This document shows positions 26,274-34,844 of a stretch of 44,845 nt of DNA, piece after piece. Both the position numbers and the translations under genes were made by a program. The stretch comes from Micavibrio sp. (GTDB lineage: Bacteria > Pseudomonadota > Alphaproteobacteria > Micavibrionales > Micavibrionaceae). Numbering within the stretch: the first letter of the stretch is position 1; each line of letters starts with the position of its first letter. A model generated the notes under the pieces. That model had not been told where the DNA came from and searched no databases. It saw only the letters and a program-made list of their open reading frames with translations. The DNA lies in assembly GCA_028290825.1 (NCBI GenBank), contig JAQGJB010000068.1:1-44845 (forward strand), given 5' to 3'.

Positions 26274-26406
26274 GGTGAAAGTCTTGTTCAGGATCGCCGA
26301 GAAGGATTCAGCGTTCTTGACGGCGTTGGTCTCCATATCGTTGTGCCCGGGCCGTATTGGTTATCGGGGGGATGATGTCCGACTTTGTCATGATCTACCA
26401 ACGGCA

Positions 26407-27903
26407 TCAGGAAAGTCTTTGTTTCGTTTTATACCGATCCGAAGCAGGTTTTACTTTTTTGATACGTTTTAATACCTCCTGCATGGAAAACTGGTTTCCC
26501 GCTTTCAGGGATTTCAGGTCTTTCCATTCCAGAGGTAGCGCGACAGGAGCGCCAGGACGGGCACGCACACCATAATCGGCGACGGCGGTGGCCGTATAAT
26601 CATTGCGGAAAAAATCGATAAAAATTTTACCGTTCCGCTTCGCCTTGGTCATGGTTGCAACATAAGCATCGGGTGCGTCACCGACCATTTCGTGCGCCAG
26701 ATTTTCTGCGAACGTCCTGACTGCGGGCCAGCTATCCTTGCCCGACAGAGGCACGGTAACATGCAGGCCCTTACCTCCGGTGGTTTTCACCAAGGATTCC
26801 AGCCCGTGTCTTTTAAGCCGCTCGCGCAAGTCGAGAGCGGCGAGTTTTACCGCCTCGAAGGGGACATCGGGGGCCGGGTCGAGATCGAAGATCATTCTGT
26901 CGGGACAATCAATATTTTTAATGGTCGAGCCCCACGGATGCAGCTCGATAGAGCCCATCTGAATGATCTCCATTAATCCTTTTACATTCTCGATGTACAG
27001 ATATTCGTATTTTTTACCATTGTGAGCGAAGTGAAAGGTTTTGACGTCTGCGCCAAGCCCTTTGCCCGGGGTGCGCTGAAAAAAGCATTCGCCGTCTATG
27101 CCTCCGGGGCAGCGCAGCAGGCTTAAGGGGCGGCCCTTGAGCTGCGGCAGCAGAAGCGGCGCGATTGCGGCGTAATATTCCGCCAGCTCACCTTTTGTCA
27201 CATGGCCGGTTTCAGAAATAATGCGGTCAGGATGGGTAATTTTTATACCCTCAAGAATAAGGTCTTCCGTTATGCGGGCTGCGGGCGTCTTTTCGGCTGC
27301 GGCTTTTGGTTTGGCGGTTTTGGTATTGAGGGGCTTCTTTTGCGCGGCGATATCGTCCATGGCCCTGCCGGTTGTGATGCTGCTGGCATTTTCATCAAGG
27401 AAGGCTGCTTCGGTACCGTCGGAAACGGCCAGTTCGTCTTTTTCCTTCACCAGTAACCAGTTCTCCCGTTTGCTGTCGCCATGCATCCGTATGAGCGCCC
27501 AGCCGCCCTTCAGCCGTTCGCCGTGCAGGGTAAAGGATAAGTGCCCTTTTTCTAGGCCATTACGCGGGTCGCCCTTGGGTTCCCATGAGCCCTCATCCCA
27601 CAGCATGACTGTACCGCCGCCATACTGGCCTTTCGGAATAGTCCCTTCGAAAGTCCCATAGGAAATGGGGTGATCTTCGGTGCGGACGGCGAGGCGTTTG
27701 TCAGAAGGGTTCAGGCTTGGCCCTTTCGTGACCGCCCAGCTTAATAAAACGCCGTCCAACTCCAGCCGGAAATCATAATGAAGGCGCGTTGCATCGTGTT
27801 TCTGGATCAGATAGCCGAGTTTGGCCCCAGCCTTAACCTTGCCAGGCGGGGGTTCCGGCGTTTTACTGAAATCGCGTTTGCGGCGGTATTCCTCAAGACC
27901 CAT
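26407..27903 (-). CDS. ligD: LigD-type NHEJ protein: phosphoesterase + polymerase, ligase domain absent
   Basis: A 498-residue protein of bacterial non-homologous end joining. The N-terminal 3'-phosphoesterase domain (about 1-165) has HDATRLHYDFRLELDG with the metal-binding His/Asp residues, and GTIPKGQYGGG. The C-terminal primase-type polymerase domain (about 215-498) has FDLDPAP (catalytic Asp pair), TTGGKGLHV and VADYGVRARPGAPVALPLEW. Between them is only a Lys/Ala-rich linker of about 45 residues. The roughly 350-residue ATP-dependent ligase domain, with its K-DG nucleotidyl-transfer motif, is missing, so the usual length of 800-900 is almost halved. It starts 2 nt after ku, so the pair is co-transcribed. 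Nick sealing would need another ligase. Confidence 0.92.
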   Translation of the reverse strand: MGLEEYRRKRDFSKTPEPPPGKVKAGAKLGYLIQKHDATRLHYDFRLELDGVLLSWAVTKGPSLNPSDKRLAVRTEDHPISYGTFEGTIPKGQYGGGTVMLWDEGSWEPKGDPRNGLEKGHLSFTLHGERLKGGWALIRMHGDSKRENWLLVKEKDELAVSDGTEAAFLDENASSITTGRAMDDIAAQKKPLNTKTAKPKAAAEKTPAARITEDLILEGIKITHPDRIISETGHVTKGELAEYYAAIAPLLLPQLKGRPLSLLRCPGGIDGECFFQRTPGKGLGADVKTFHFAHNGKKYEYLYIENVKGLMEIIQMGSIELHPWGSTIKNIDCPDRMIFDLDPAPDVPFEAVKLAALDLRERLKRHGLESLVKTTGGKGLHVTVPLSGKDSWPAVRTFAENLAHEMVGDAPDAYVATMTKAKRNGKIFIDFFRNDYTATAVADYGVRARPGAPVALPLEWKDLKSLKAGNQFSMQEVLKRIKKVKPASDRYKTKQRLS

Positions 27904-27905
27904 GA

Positions 27906-28754
27906 TCAGGCTGCCTTACCTTTTGTCTTTTTAGTTGGTTTTTTCTTTGCGGTGCCAGTCGGCTTTTTCTTGGCTTCCGCAAGGCTGCGCTTCAGGGCGT
28001 CCATGATGTTGACGACTTTTTGCGGCGGTTCTTTACCCTTCGGCAGATTGACTTTGCGATGGGCCAATTTGGCCTGGATGATCTCCATCAAGCCTTCCTG
28101 ATAGGTGTCCTTAAAGGCTTTAGGGTCGAATTTTCCTGTTTTTGTCTTGATCAATTGCTCGGCCAGATCCATCTGGTCTTTATTCGGTTTAACATCTTCG
28201 CTGATATCGTCAAAATATTTTGATGCGGACCGGACTTCTTCGTTGTAACGCAATGTTTCCATGATAAGCCCCTTATCACAGGCCTTAATCGCGCCAATAC
28301 GCTCATGACCGTTTATCGTGATCTGCCCAAGGGCGACCTTCTTGGTATCGCGCAACGCATTGCGGAGCGTAACATAGGCCTCTACGGCCAGTTCGCCGTC
28401 CGGGACAATATAATAGGGCTTGTCAAAATAAATCGGGTCGATGTCGCGGATATCGGTGAATTGCACAAGATCAATCGTATGCTTGCTTTCAACTTTGAGT
28501 TTTTTGAGTTCTTCATCGTCAAGCTCAATGTAGTGGCCTTTATCGTATTCGTAACCCTTAACGATGTTTTGTTTTTTAACAGCGCCTTCGCTCTCGGTCG
28601 TATCCTGATAATGAACCCGCTCATTATTGCCCTTGGTGATTTTGTGGAGTTTGACCTTTTGCGCATCGGTGATTGCGGGGTAAAGATGCACCGGAAATGT
28701 GACCAGGGACAAACGGATATGGCCTTTCCAGTAGGCGCGTGCTTCGGTAACCAT
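27906..28754 (-). CDS. ku: Ku DNA end-binding protein
   Basis: A 282-residue prokaryotic Ku. It begins ARAYWKGHIRLSLVTFPVHLYPA and has the beta-barrel core through DPIYFDKPYYIVPDGE and YQEGLMEIIQAKL. A Lys-rich tail (about 255-282) is typical of Ku proteins that slide or bind DNA through the C-terminus. Ku forms a ring dimer on double-strand breaks and recruits LigD, encoded 2 nt downstream. The start has an ideal GGAGGA 7 nt upstream, and a GGAAC...GTT element lies 38 nt before the ATG. Stress-controlled Ku/LigD has been reported in rhizobia, which fits this arrangement. Confidence 0.96.
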   Translation of the reverse strand: MVTEARAYWKGHIRLSLVTFPVHLYPAITDAQKVKLHKITKGNNERVHYQDTTESEGAVKKQNIVKGYEYDKGHYIELDDEELKKLKVESKHTIDLVQFTDIRDIDPIYFDKPYYIVPDGELAVEAYVTLRNALRDTKKVALGQITINGHERIGAIKACDKGLIMETLRYNEEVRSASKYFDDISEDVKPNKDQMDLAEQLIKTKTGKFDPKAFKDTYQEGLMEIIQAKLAHRKVNLPKGKEPPQKVVNIMDALKRSLAEAKKKPTGTAKKKPTKKTKGKAA

Positions 28755-28791
28755 GTTAAAATCCTCCGGCTGATATAAAGCTCAATTTATT

Positions 28792-28817
28792 AACAAACGC
28801 AGACCAGATTATGTTCC
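28792..28817 (-). promoter_or_regulatory. EcfG-like promoter of the ku-ligD operon
   Basis: On the minus strand GGAAC (28817-28813), 17 nt, then TGTT (28795-28792); the first -10 base departs from CGTT. The leader to the ku ATG is about 30 nt. The -35 box is half of the palindrome GTTCCGGAAC (28813-28822), whose other half is the -35 box of the divergent DUF421 promoter. Confidence 0.5.
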
Positions 28818-28842
28818 GGAACTTTTGATGATTTCTCAGGTT
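28818..28842 (+). promoter_or_regulatory. EcfG-like promoter of DUF421-cupin genes
   Basis: GGAAC (28818-28822), 16 nt, then GGTT (28839-28842). The element runs into GTTTATAGGTATG, whose ATG (28850) is the start codon, so the message would be leaderless or nearly so. It is the mirror partner of the ku promoter through the shared palindrome GTTCCGGAAC. Confidence 0.5.
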
Positions 28843-28849
28843 TATAGGT

Positions 28850-29341
28850 ATGGACTATGTTTCAATTTTCGACCCCATCCCGTGGCCTGAAGTGGGGCTT
28901 GGCGTCTTCCAGACCGCAACGCTTTATGTTCTGCTTATACTCGGCCTTAAAATTGTCGGGCGCAGGGTTTTCGCAGAAATGGGGCCGCAGGATATGATCC
29001 TGCTGTTACTGGTGGCCGAGGCCTGCGACATCGGCCTTACGCCTGAAGGGGCAGGGTATTGGGGTACGGTCGCGAGCGTCCTGACGCTGTTTTTTCTCGT
29101 GGGTATTACGGAGAGGATAGCACCCCTCCGCCGCCTGACGGAGAGTAAGCCGGTTATCCTGTTTCACCAGGGAAAATTACTGGTCAATCTGGAAAAATAT
29201 CTCCTCGATGAGGGCGATATGGATGCCTCGGTGAGAAAATACGGCCTTGGTTCGTACAGGGACGCCGAGACGTTAATTCTGGAAGATGACGGCAACATCA
29301 CAGCCATTTTACCGCGGCCAGGAGTAAGGGAGGACAAATAA
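28850..29341 (+). CDS. DUF421 (YetF-like) membrane protein
   Basis: A 163-residue protein with about three N-terminal hydrophobic helices (TATLYVLLILGLKIVGRR, then DMILLLLVAEACDIGL and ASVLTLFFLVGIT) and a soluble C-terminal domain (KPVILFHQGKLL, YRDAETLILEDDGNITAIL). This is the usual layout of DUF421 proteins, whose function is poorly known. No ribosome site precedes the ATG at useful spacing, in line with a leaderless message. The stop overlaps the cupin gene start by one base. It diverges from ku. Confidence 0.85.
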   Translation: MDYVSIFDPIPWPEVGLGVFQTATLYVLLILGLKIVGRRVFAEMGPQDMILLLLVAEACDIGLTPEGAGYWGTVASVLTLFFLVGITERIAPLRRLTESKPVILFHQGKLLVNLEKYLLDEGDMDASVRKYGLGSYRDAETLILEDDGNITAILPRPGVREDK

Positions 29342-29835
29342 TGGATCAGATTTTTCTAAAACCAAATAAGGAAATCCCTAACAACGCCGTCTTGCCGGTC
29401 CTGGTCTATCCGCAGGTTCTTCCTGCGGATGAGGATTGTTCGATCGGGTTCGAGAAACATTTCAGGGATAACAACTGGCATGGAATCTGGCGCGACGGGG
29501 TTTATGATTATCATCATTTCCATTCGCAGGCCCATGAAGTACTGGGCGTTGTTCAGGGTAAATGCAGGATTCAGGTCGGCGGTATGGCCGGGCATACTTT
29601 GCTGCTGGAACAGGGGGATATGATCGTCCTGCCCGCCGGAACGGGGCATAAGGATGCAGGCTCCAGTGATGATCTGGTGGTGATCGGTGCCTATCCGCCC
29701 GGACAGGCCATGGATATCTGCCGTTCGAAAAAAGAATGCCCTGACGCCGAACGCAAAATTGCGGCCACACCGATACCCCCCACGGATCCGTTTTATGGCC
29801 ATGATGGCCCGTTAATCCGTACCTGGATAAAATAA
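29341..29835 (+). CDS. Cupin domain protein (YjlB-like)
   Basis: A 164-residue single-domain cupin. Motif 1 is around YHHFHSQAHEVLGVVQGK and motif 2 around GDMIVLPAGTGHKDAG, with metal-ligand His and Glu in place. The arrangement resembles Bacillus YjlB-type cupins; the substrate is unknown. Translation is coupled to the DUF421 gene (TAATG). The downstream hairpin at 29832-29861 begins at its stop codon. Confidence 0.88.
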   Translation: MDQIFLKPNKEIPNNAVLPVLVYPQVLPADEDCSIGFEKHFRDNNWHGIWRDGVYDYHHFHSQAHEVLGVVQGKCRIQVGGMAGHTLLLEQGDMIVLPAGTGHKDAGSSDDLVVIGAYPPGQAMDICRSKKECPDAERKIAATPIPPTDPFYGHDGPLIRTWIK

Positions 29836-29861
29836 AGGCCGGATTGCAATCCGGCCTTTAT
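29832..29861. terminator. Bidirectional terminator between cupin and alcohol dehydrogenase genes
   Basis: A perfect 30-nt palindrome (ATAAAGGCCGGATT, GC, AATCCGGCCTTTAT; 14-bp arms). The GC-rich core is flanked by A and T residues and lies between two convergent genes, so it can serve both. The T-run is short, so efficiency is uncertain. Confidence 0.78.
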
Positions 29862-29866
29862 GCGGG

Positions 29867-31039
29867 TTAAGGATTCATCACGACTTTGATACAGCCGTCC
29901 TTTTTCTCTTTGAAGGTTTTATAAGCTTCCGGCCCGTCTTCCAGTTTCAGCCGGTGTGTAATGATGAAGGACGGGTCGAATTTGCCTTCGGCAACAAGCG
30001 CCATCAGTTCATCCATATATTTCTGCACATGGGTCTGGCCGGAACGCACAGTCAGCCCTTTACCGACGATGCTGCCGACAGGTATTTTATCGGCATAGCC
30101 AAAGTAGACACCGGGGACGGAAACGTTTCCGCCCGGACGCACACATTTGATCATGTCACGCCAGACATGCGGGCGATCAGTGGCAAGACCTGCTGCTGCT
30201 TTGGCTCTGTCCACCACGGCATCGACACTGCCCAGTCCATGCGCCTCTGCACCGACGGCGTCGATGACAGAATCGGGGCCGCGGCCGTTAGTGATTTTTT
30301 GCAGTTCATCATAAACGTCGGTTTCCATGAAATTGAAAACCTCGGCTTTGCCCAGAGTTCTTGCCATCTCCAGACGTTCCGGAACGTGGTCGAAGGCGAC
30401 GACCCTCCCGGCACCCTGCAGCCACGCACTTTGAATCGACATCTGGCCGACAGGGCCGCAGCCCCAGACAGCGACAGTATCGCCGGGTTTGATATCGCAG
30501 TTGAGTGCAGCCATCCAGCCAGTCGGAAAAATATCGCTGAGAAAAAGTGCTTTTTCATCATCAATGCCATCGGGGACTTTGGTAGGACCGTTATCGGCCT
30601 GGACCACGCGCACATATTCCGCCTGTCCCCCAGAATAACCGCCGAGCAAATGGGTGTAGCCATAAAGGCCGGAGGTATGATGGCCCATCATCATTGCCTG
30701 TTTGTCGCCATCGGGATTGGTATTTTCGCAGAAGGAGGTCAGTTTCTGTGCACAATAAAAGCAATGACCGCACGAAATCACAAAAGGAACCACAACGCGG
30801 TCGCCTATTTTATGTTTGGTTACGCCTTTGCCGGTTTCAACGACTTCGCCCATGAATTCGTGTCCAAGGATGTCGCCTTTTTCCATCATTGGCGCATAGG
30901 CATCGTACAGATGAAGGTCAGAACCGCAGATCGCGGTGCTTGTGACCTTAATAATCATATCGTTCTGATCGATGATACTCGGATCGGGAACGTTATCGCA
31001 TTGCATATTATAGCGGCCATGCCAGACAAGTGCTTTCAT
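29867..31039 (-). CDS. Zinc-dependent alcohol dehydrogenase (formaldehyde-dehydrogenase-like)
   Basis: A 390-residue medium-chain dehydrogenase. Catalytic zinc ligands are seen in TAICGSDLH and GHEFMGEV. The structural zinc site has four Cys in [15 protein letters not shown]. The NAD-binding fold has [15 protein letters not shown] and ends its strand 2 with an Asp ([10 protein letters not shown]). An insert after the NAD fold ([19 protein letters not shown]) is typical of the formaldehyde-dehydrogenase-like branch, which oxidises alcohols or aldehyde adducts. The substrate cannot be fixed. A small exported protein gene precedes it by 23 nt. Confidence 0.9.
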   Translation of the reverse strand: MKALVWHGRYNMQCDNVPDPSIIDQNDMIIKVTSTAICGSDLHLYDAYAPMMEKGDILGHEFMGEVVETGKGVTKHKIGDRVVVPFVISCGHCFYCAQKLTSFCENTNPDGDKQAMMMGHHTSGLYGYTHLLGGYSGGQAEYVRVVQADNGPTKVPDGIDDEKALFLSDIFPTGWMAALNCDIKPGDTVAVWGCGPVGQMSIQSAWLQGAGRVVAFDHVPERLEMARTLGKAEVFNFMETDVYDELQKITNGRGPDSVIDAVGAEAHGLGSVDAVVDRAKAAAGLATDRPHVWRDMIKCVRPGGNVSVPGVYFGYADKIPVGSIVGKGLTVRSGQTHVQKYMDELMALVAEGKFDPSFIITHRLKLEDGPEAYKTFKEKKDGCIKVVMNP

Positions 31040-31062
31040 TTTCGGATATCCTTCAGAGGTTA

Positions 31063-31236
31063 TTAAACAGATGTTCTGGTCCAGGCTGGCGGGTCACTTG
31101 CCGGAAAAGAATCTTCCGAGGCCGTGTCAATTTTATCAGAGATATCGGACGCCTTCTTTGCGCAGGCCGATTTGTATTTCGCCAGGGCGCAACCGGCACC
31201 TCCCAACATCATCAGCATCAATAATTTTGATTTCAT
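31063..31236 (-). CDS. Small exported (lipo)protein, 57 residues
   Basis: A short gene: ATG 31236 with GGAGA 8 nt upstream. It encodes [20 protein letters not shown], a signal peptide with Cys16 that could be a lipoprotein site (the residue at -3 is Gly rather than Leu). The remainder is small, polar and Lys/Asp-rich, with a second Cys (Cys25). It resembles small stress-induced lipoproteins such as entericidin only in style; no family is recognised. It lies 23 nt before the alcohol dehydrogenase gene, so both are probably one transcript. Confidence 0.6.
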   Translation of the reverse strand: MKSKLLMLMMLGGAGCALAKYKSACAKKASDISDKIDTASEDSFPASDPPAWTRTSV

Positions 31237-31546
31237 CGCTCATTCTCCATTGTTTGTTTGATCAATGGATCAATGATCTGGAGGCCCTCATAGTTCCTGC
31301 AATTCGCACCGCGCTTAGAGGCGTCGGCATGGTAATCCGAAAAAATTTTACGATTGTGTTTTCATAAGTTTCACCGGGTCGGATGATAGCTCTGCTGGAG
31401 CAGATTTTTCATTCTATTCAGGTTTCATATTCCGCATTGCCATATTGGATTAATGAAATGAGCTGTAGCCAGTTTATGCTTTGATGCTTATTACATGGCT
31501 ACTCCCGGAAGGCGGATCGTGGTCCGGCTAATGATATGGATGGTAT
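31237..31546. other. Intergenic region between divergent genes
   Basis: These 310 nt separate the small lipoprotein gene (-) from the response regulator gene (+) and hold no credible gene. A weak stress-type element lies on the minus strand: GGAAC (31297-31293), 17 nt, CATT (31275-31272), one base off consensus and well placed for the lipoprotein gene. A lone ATTACA near 31490 has no matching TGTAAT half. I see no convincing plus-strand promoter. Confidence 0.4.
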
Positions 31547-32221
31547 ATGCGCGTTTTAATCGTCGAGGACGATCTGCAGGTTGTTCAGTTCGTAAGCAAG
31601 GGCCTGAATGAAGTCGGGCATGTTACGGAGAGCGCGGCGAGCGGTCCTGACGGATTGCAGCTTGCGACCAGTACACAATATGATGTGGCGATCATCGACC
31701 GGATGCTTCCGGGACTTGACGGGCTTTCTTTGCTGAAGACGTTACGCGGCACCGGCAATGCGGTTCCCGTCTTGATTCTTAGTGCGCTGGGTCAGGTGGA
31801 CGACAAGGTTGAGGGCCTTCGCGCAGGCGGGGATGATTATCTGGTCAAGCCGTTTGCGTTTGCGGAATTGCTGGCGCGGGTCGAGGTGTTGGGGCGGCGG
31901 CAATTGCAACCCGGGGCGTCGACGACGAAACTGGTGGCAGGAGGGCTGGAGCTTGACCTGCTCAACCGCAAAGTGATCCGCGACAGACAGGAAATCGACC
32001 TGCAGACACGCGAATTCCATCTGCTCGAATATTTATTGAAGCACAAGGGGAGGATTGTCACACGCACGATGCTGCTGGAAGCTGTGTGGGATTATCATTT
32101 CGACCCGCAGACCAACGTTATCGATGTTCATATCAGCCGCCTGCGCAGCAAGGTTGATAAGGGCTTCCCGAAACCCCTGATCAAAACGGTACGCGGTGCA
32201 GGCTATATCATCGAAGAATAA
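31547..32221 (+). CDS. OmpR-family response regulator
   Basis: A 224-residue regulator. The receiver (about 1-120) has the acidic pair in LIVEDD, phosphoacceptor Asp51 in AIIDRMLPGLDG, and Lys in DDYLVKPFAF. The C-terminal winged helix has the OmpR pattern (LQTREFHLLEYLL, NVIDVHISRLRSKVD, IKTVRGAGYII). It overlaps the sensor kinase gene by 26 nt. It is similar in style to CopR/CusR/QseB-type regulators. The palindromes at 33528 and 35597 are its likely targets (inference). Confidence 0.95.
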   Translation: MRVLIVEDDLQVVQFVSKGLNEVGHVTESAASGPDGLQLATSTQYDVAIIDRMLPGLDGLSLLKTLRGTGNAVPVLILSALGQVDDKVEGLRAGGDDYLVKPFAFAELLARVEVLGRRQLQPGASTTKLVAGGLELDLLNRKVIRDRQEIDLQTREFHLLEYLLKHKGRIVTRTMLLEAVWDYHFDPQTNVIDVHISRLRSKVDKGFPKPLIKTVRGAGYIIEE

Positions 32222-33542
32222 CGCGCGCAGTTATCTGCGCAGTTCCAGTTTCAAAATGGCACTTTTGTTCACGATCCTGCTTGGTCTTTCGGCGGGGGTG
32301 CTTGGTTATTTCAGCTATTATTTTAACCACACGCATTATATCGAGAGCGCCGGTTCGGTTCTTGATACAGAAATACATTATCTGAAGGACAACCGCGCCG
32401 ACCTCCCCCGCGAATTGAAAGGCGCGGAGCGGCAGCATGGCCGCGTTTATCTTCTGCAGGACGTTTACGGTCGGTATATAGCCGGAAACCTGCGGTCGGT
32501 GCCGCCGCAGATCAAGGTGATGACCGAGGGGACAATATTGTTTTCCGATCAGGGGCGCGATTATGCGGCCAAGGTTCACCTGTTCCCCGGCGGCGATCAA
32601 TTGCTGGCGGGTATGGATATTACCGCGGCCATGAAATCCTACCGCCTGATGCAGGTTCTCAGCCTGCTGAGTATACTTTTCATGGCGATTGTCGTGATGG
32701 TCAGTTTTGTGATCAGCACCTTTGTGGTCAGCCGCACCAACCGCATTGCCGAAACCGCCCGCGCCATCATGGAGACCGGCGATTTGTCGCGCCGCATCGT
32801 GCTGGATAATCGCTGGGATGACCTCAGCAATATGGCCTCCGTTCTCAATAATTTCCTGGAACGGATCGAGCAGTTGATGCAGGGCATCCGGCGCGTATCC
32901 GATAATATCGCGCATGACCTGCGGACGCCCCTGACGCGGTTGCTGAACCAGCTTGAGGATCTGCGCGACCGTGCGGATGGAATGCCGGGTGAGGACATTA
33001 CCGTGCGTTCGGAAGCCATGATCATGGAGACCAGCCGCCTGCTCGATACATTCAATGCGCTGCTGCGGATTACGCGCATCGAAACGGGGGCGCGGCGGCA
33101 GGATTTTGAGAGCGTCGACCTGCGTGCCATCATCCTTGATGTCATCGAATTTTATGAGCCGCTGGCCGAGGAAAAATCCATTTCGCTTTCCTGCGAGGCC
33201 GTTTCAATACCCTTGTATGGCGACCGCGATCTTCTCTTTCAGGCTTTTGCCAATCTGCTTGATAATGCAATCAAGTTTACGCCCGTTAACGGGGTTGTCG
33301 CAATAAAGCTTTGCGAAGTAGAAGGCCGCCCGGTTTTCTCGATCCGCGATAGCGGCCCGGGGGTTTCACCAAAGGAGCGCGAAAAGGTATTTGACCGTTT
33401 CTACCGCGCCGATTCAAGCCGGACCACAGAAGGGAATGGGCTGGGGCTCAGCCTGGTTGCGGCTGTCGTCACCCTGCACGGTGCGTCAATTGCCCTGAAA
33501 GACGCATCGCCCGGCCTTATTGCGGAGATTACATTTTTGTAA
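32196..33542 (+). CDS. Membrane sensor histidine kinase, partner of the OmpR-type regulator
   Basis: A 448-residue kinase from GTG 32196; an alternative ATG at 32256 would remove 20 residues just before TM1, and neither start has a clear ribosome site. TM1 (about 22-43), a periplasmic sensor of about 115 residues, TM2 (about 155-178) and HAMP are followed by HisKA with IAHDLRTPLTR and HATPase (NLLDNAIKFTP, DSGPGVSPKE, GNGLGLSLVAAVV). The sensor domain has no metal-binding Cys/His cluster that I can see, so the signal is unknown. Its stop codon lies inside the first ATTACA-N4-TGTAAC palindrome, 54 nt before the lipid cluster. Confidence 0.93.
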   Translation: MQAISSKNNARSYLRSSSFKMALLFTILLGLSAGVLGYFSYYFNHTHYIESAGSVLDTEIHYLKDNRADLPRELKGAERQHGRVYLLQDVYGRYIAGNLRSVPPQIKVMTEGTILFSDQGRDYAAKVHLFPGGDQLLAGMDITAAMKSYRLMQVLSLLSILFMAIVVMVSFVISTFVVSRTNRIAETARAIMETGDLSRRIVLDNRWDDLSNMASVLNNFLERIEQLMQGIRRVSDNIAHDLRTPLTRLLNQLEDLRDRADGMPGEDITVRSEAMIMETSRLLDTFNALLRITRIETGARRQDFESVDLRAIILDVIEFYEPLAEEKSISLSCEAVSIPLYGDRDLLFQAFANLLDNAIKFTPVNGVVAIKLCEVEGRPVFSIRDSGPGVSPKEREKVFDRFYRADSSRTTEGNGLGLSLVAAVVTLHGASIALKDASPGLIAEITFL

Positions 33543-33543
33543 C
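33528..33543. promoter_or_regulatory. Operator-like palindrome before the lipid-modification cluster
   Basis: ATTACA-TTTT-TGTAAC, matching the 16-bp palindrome ATTACA-N4-TGTAAT at 15 bases. It resembles boxes described for CopR/CusR-type OmpR-family regulators. An extended -10-like TGCTAGATT follows at 33564-33572, placing the box centre near -43 from the expected start, a usual activator position. GGAGA then precedes ATG 33597. Confidence 0.55.
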
Positions 33544-33596
33544 AAGCCTCCGGCGGCGAATATTGCTAGATTGGCAGCCATTACGGAGACTGAACA

Positions 33597-34844
33597 ATGA
33601 AAATTGCCATTATCGGAACCGGCATATCCGGCCTCGGCGCCGCCTATCTGCTTCAGGGCCGACACGATATTACGCTTTATGAGCCGAATTCCTATATCGG
33701 CGGCCACAGCCGCACCATCGAGGTCGCAAACGGCCGATCCACCGTTCCGGTCGATACCGGTTTTATCGTTTTCAATCATCGCAATTATCCGCATTTGACG
33801 GGTCTTTTCCGGCATCTCGGCGTTGAGACTGTTCCCAGCAACATGTCTTTCGGCGCCAGTGTCGCCAATGGCTGGCTGGAATATGGCAGTATGGGGATGT
33901 TCGCGCAGAAAGAGAATTTCCTGCGTCCGCAATTCTGGGGCATGCTGCGCGATATCCTGCGCTTCAACCGCAACGCCCTGTCCTTCATTGCGGGAAAACC
34001 GGAAATGACCCTGCGTGAATGCATGGACCGGATGAAAATGGGCGACTGGTTCAGGCGTTACTATCTGCAGGCAATGGGGGCGGCGATCTGGAGCTGTTCG
34101 GTCGAAACGATCCTTGATTATCCCGCCGCGACTTTTCTGCGCTTCTTTGAAAATCACGGTCTTCTGACGGTCGGCCAGCAACCGCAATGGCATACGGTAA
34201 AGGGCGGAAGTCGCGAATATATCGCGAAAATCACCGCTGGCTTCCGAGATAAAATCCGGCTTTCCTGCGCCGCAACGGTGGTTTCCCGCACGGGTGAGGG
34301 GGCGATTGTCACCGATAGTCAGGGCGGAAAGGAATATTTCGATCAGGTTATTTTTGCCTGTCACGCCGATATGGCGCTCCGCCTTCTCGATCAGGCGGAT
34401 GAGGCAGAGCGCGAAATTCTCGGCGCTTTCGCTTATCAGAAAAACACAGTCGTGGTTCACAATGATGAGAGCTTTATGCCCCGGCACAGGAAATGCTGGT
34501 CCAGCTGGGTCTACCTGACGGAGGGCGCGCGGGATGACAGCCCGGTTGTTTCACTCAGTTACTGGATGAATAACCTGCAGGGTCTTAAAACCGACAGACC
34601 GCTTATCGTCACACTCAATCCCGGACGCCTTCCTGCGCAGGACCTGATCCTTGACACACATGAATTCGATCATCCGGTATTTACGATTGCGGCCATCAAC
34701 GCGCAAAGGCGCATTCCTGAAATCCAGGACCGGGGCGGGATCTGGCATTGCGGTGCTTATCAGCGTTACGGGTTTCATGAAGACGGATTGATGAGTGCCG
34801 TTGCGGTCGCCGAAAAGCTGGGAGCCACTGTTCCATGGCTGTAA
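33597..34844 (+). CDS. FAD-dependent oxidoreductase (amine-oxidase fold), lipid cluster gene 1
   Basis: A 415-residue flavoprotein. The N-terminal dinucleotide-binding motif is IAIIGTGISGLGAAYLL, ending at Glu in TLYEPNSYIGGHSRT. The C-terminal FAD motif region is IWHCGAYQRYGFHEDGLMSAVAVAEKL. Homologues clustered with DUF1365 and cyclopropane synthase genes act on fatty acyl chains; in Rhodobacter sphaeroides a protein of this type (UfaD) is reported as the desaturase of furan fatty acid synthesis. Equivalence here is inferred from context. GGAGA precedes the ATG by 7 nt. The stop overlaps the DUF1365 gene by 10 nt. Confidence 0.88.
   Translation: MKIAIIGTGISGLGAAYLLQGRHDITLYEPNSYIGGHSRTIEVANGRSTVPVDTGFIVFNHRNYPHLTGLFRHLGVETVPSNMSFGASVANGWLEYGSMGMFAQKENFLRPQFWGMLRDILRFNRNALSFIAGKPEMTLRECMDRMKMGDWFRRYYLQAMGAAIWSCSVETILDYPAATFLRFFENHGLLTVGQQPQWHTVKGGSREYIAKITAGFRDKIRLSCAATVVSRTGEGAIVTDSQGGKEYFDQVIFACHADMALRLLDQADEAEREILGAFAYQKNTVVVHNDESFMPRHRKCWSSWVYLTEGARDDSPVVSLSYWMNNLQGLKTDRPLIVTLNPGRLPAQDLILDTHEFDHPVFTIAAINAQRRIPEIQDRGGIWHCGAYQRYGFHEDGLMSAVAVAEKLGATVPWL

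Noticed and set aside
26220-26336. Longer form of the small hydrophilic protein starting at 26336
   Set aside because: The perfect stress promoter at 26249-26273 and the ribosome site before 26219 lie inside this extension, and no ribosome site precedes 26336.
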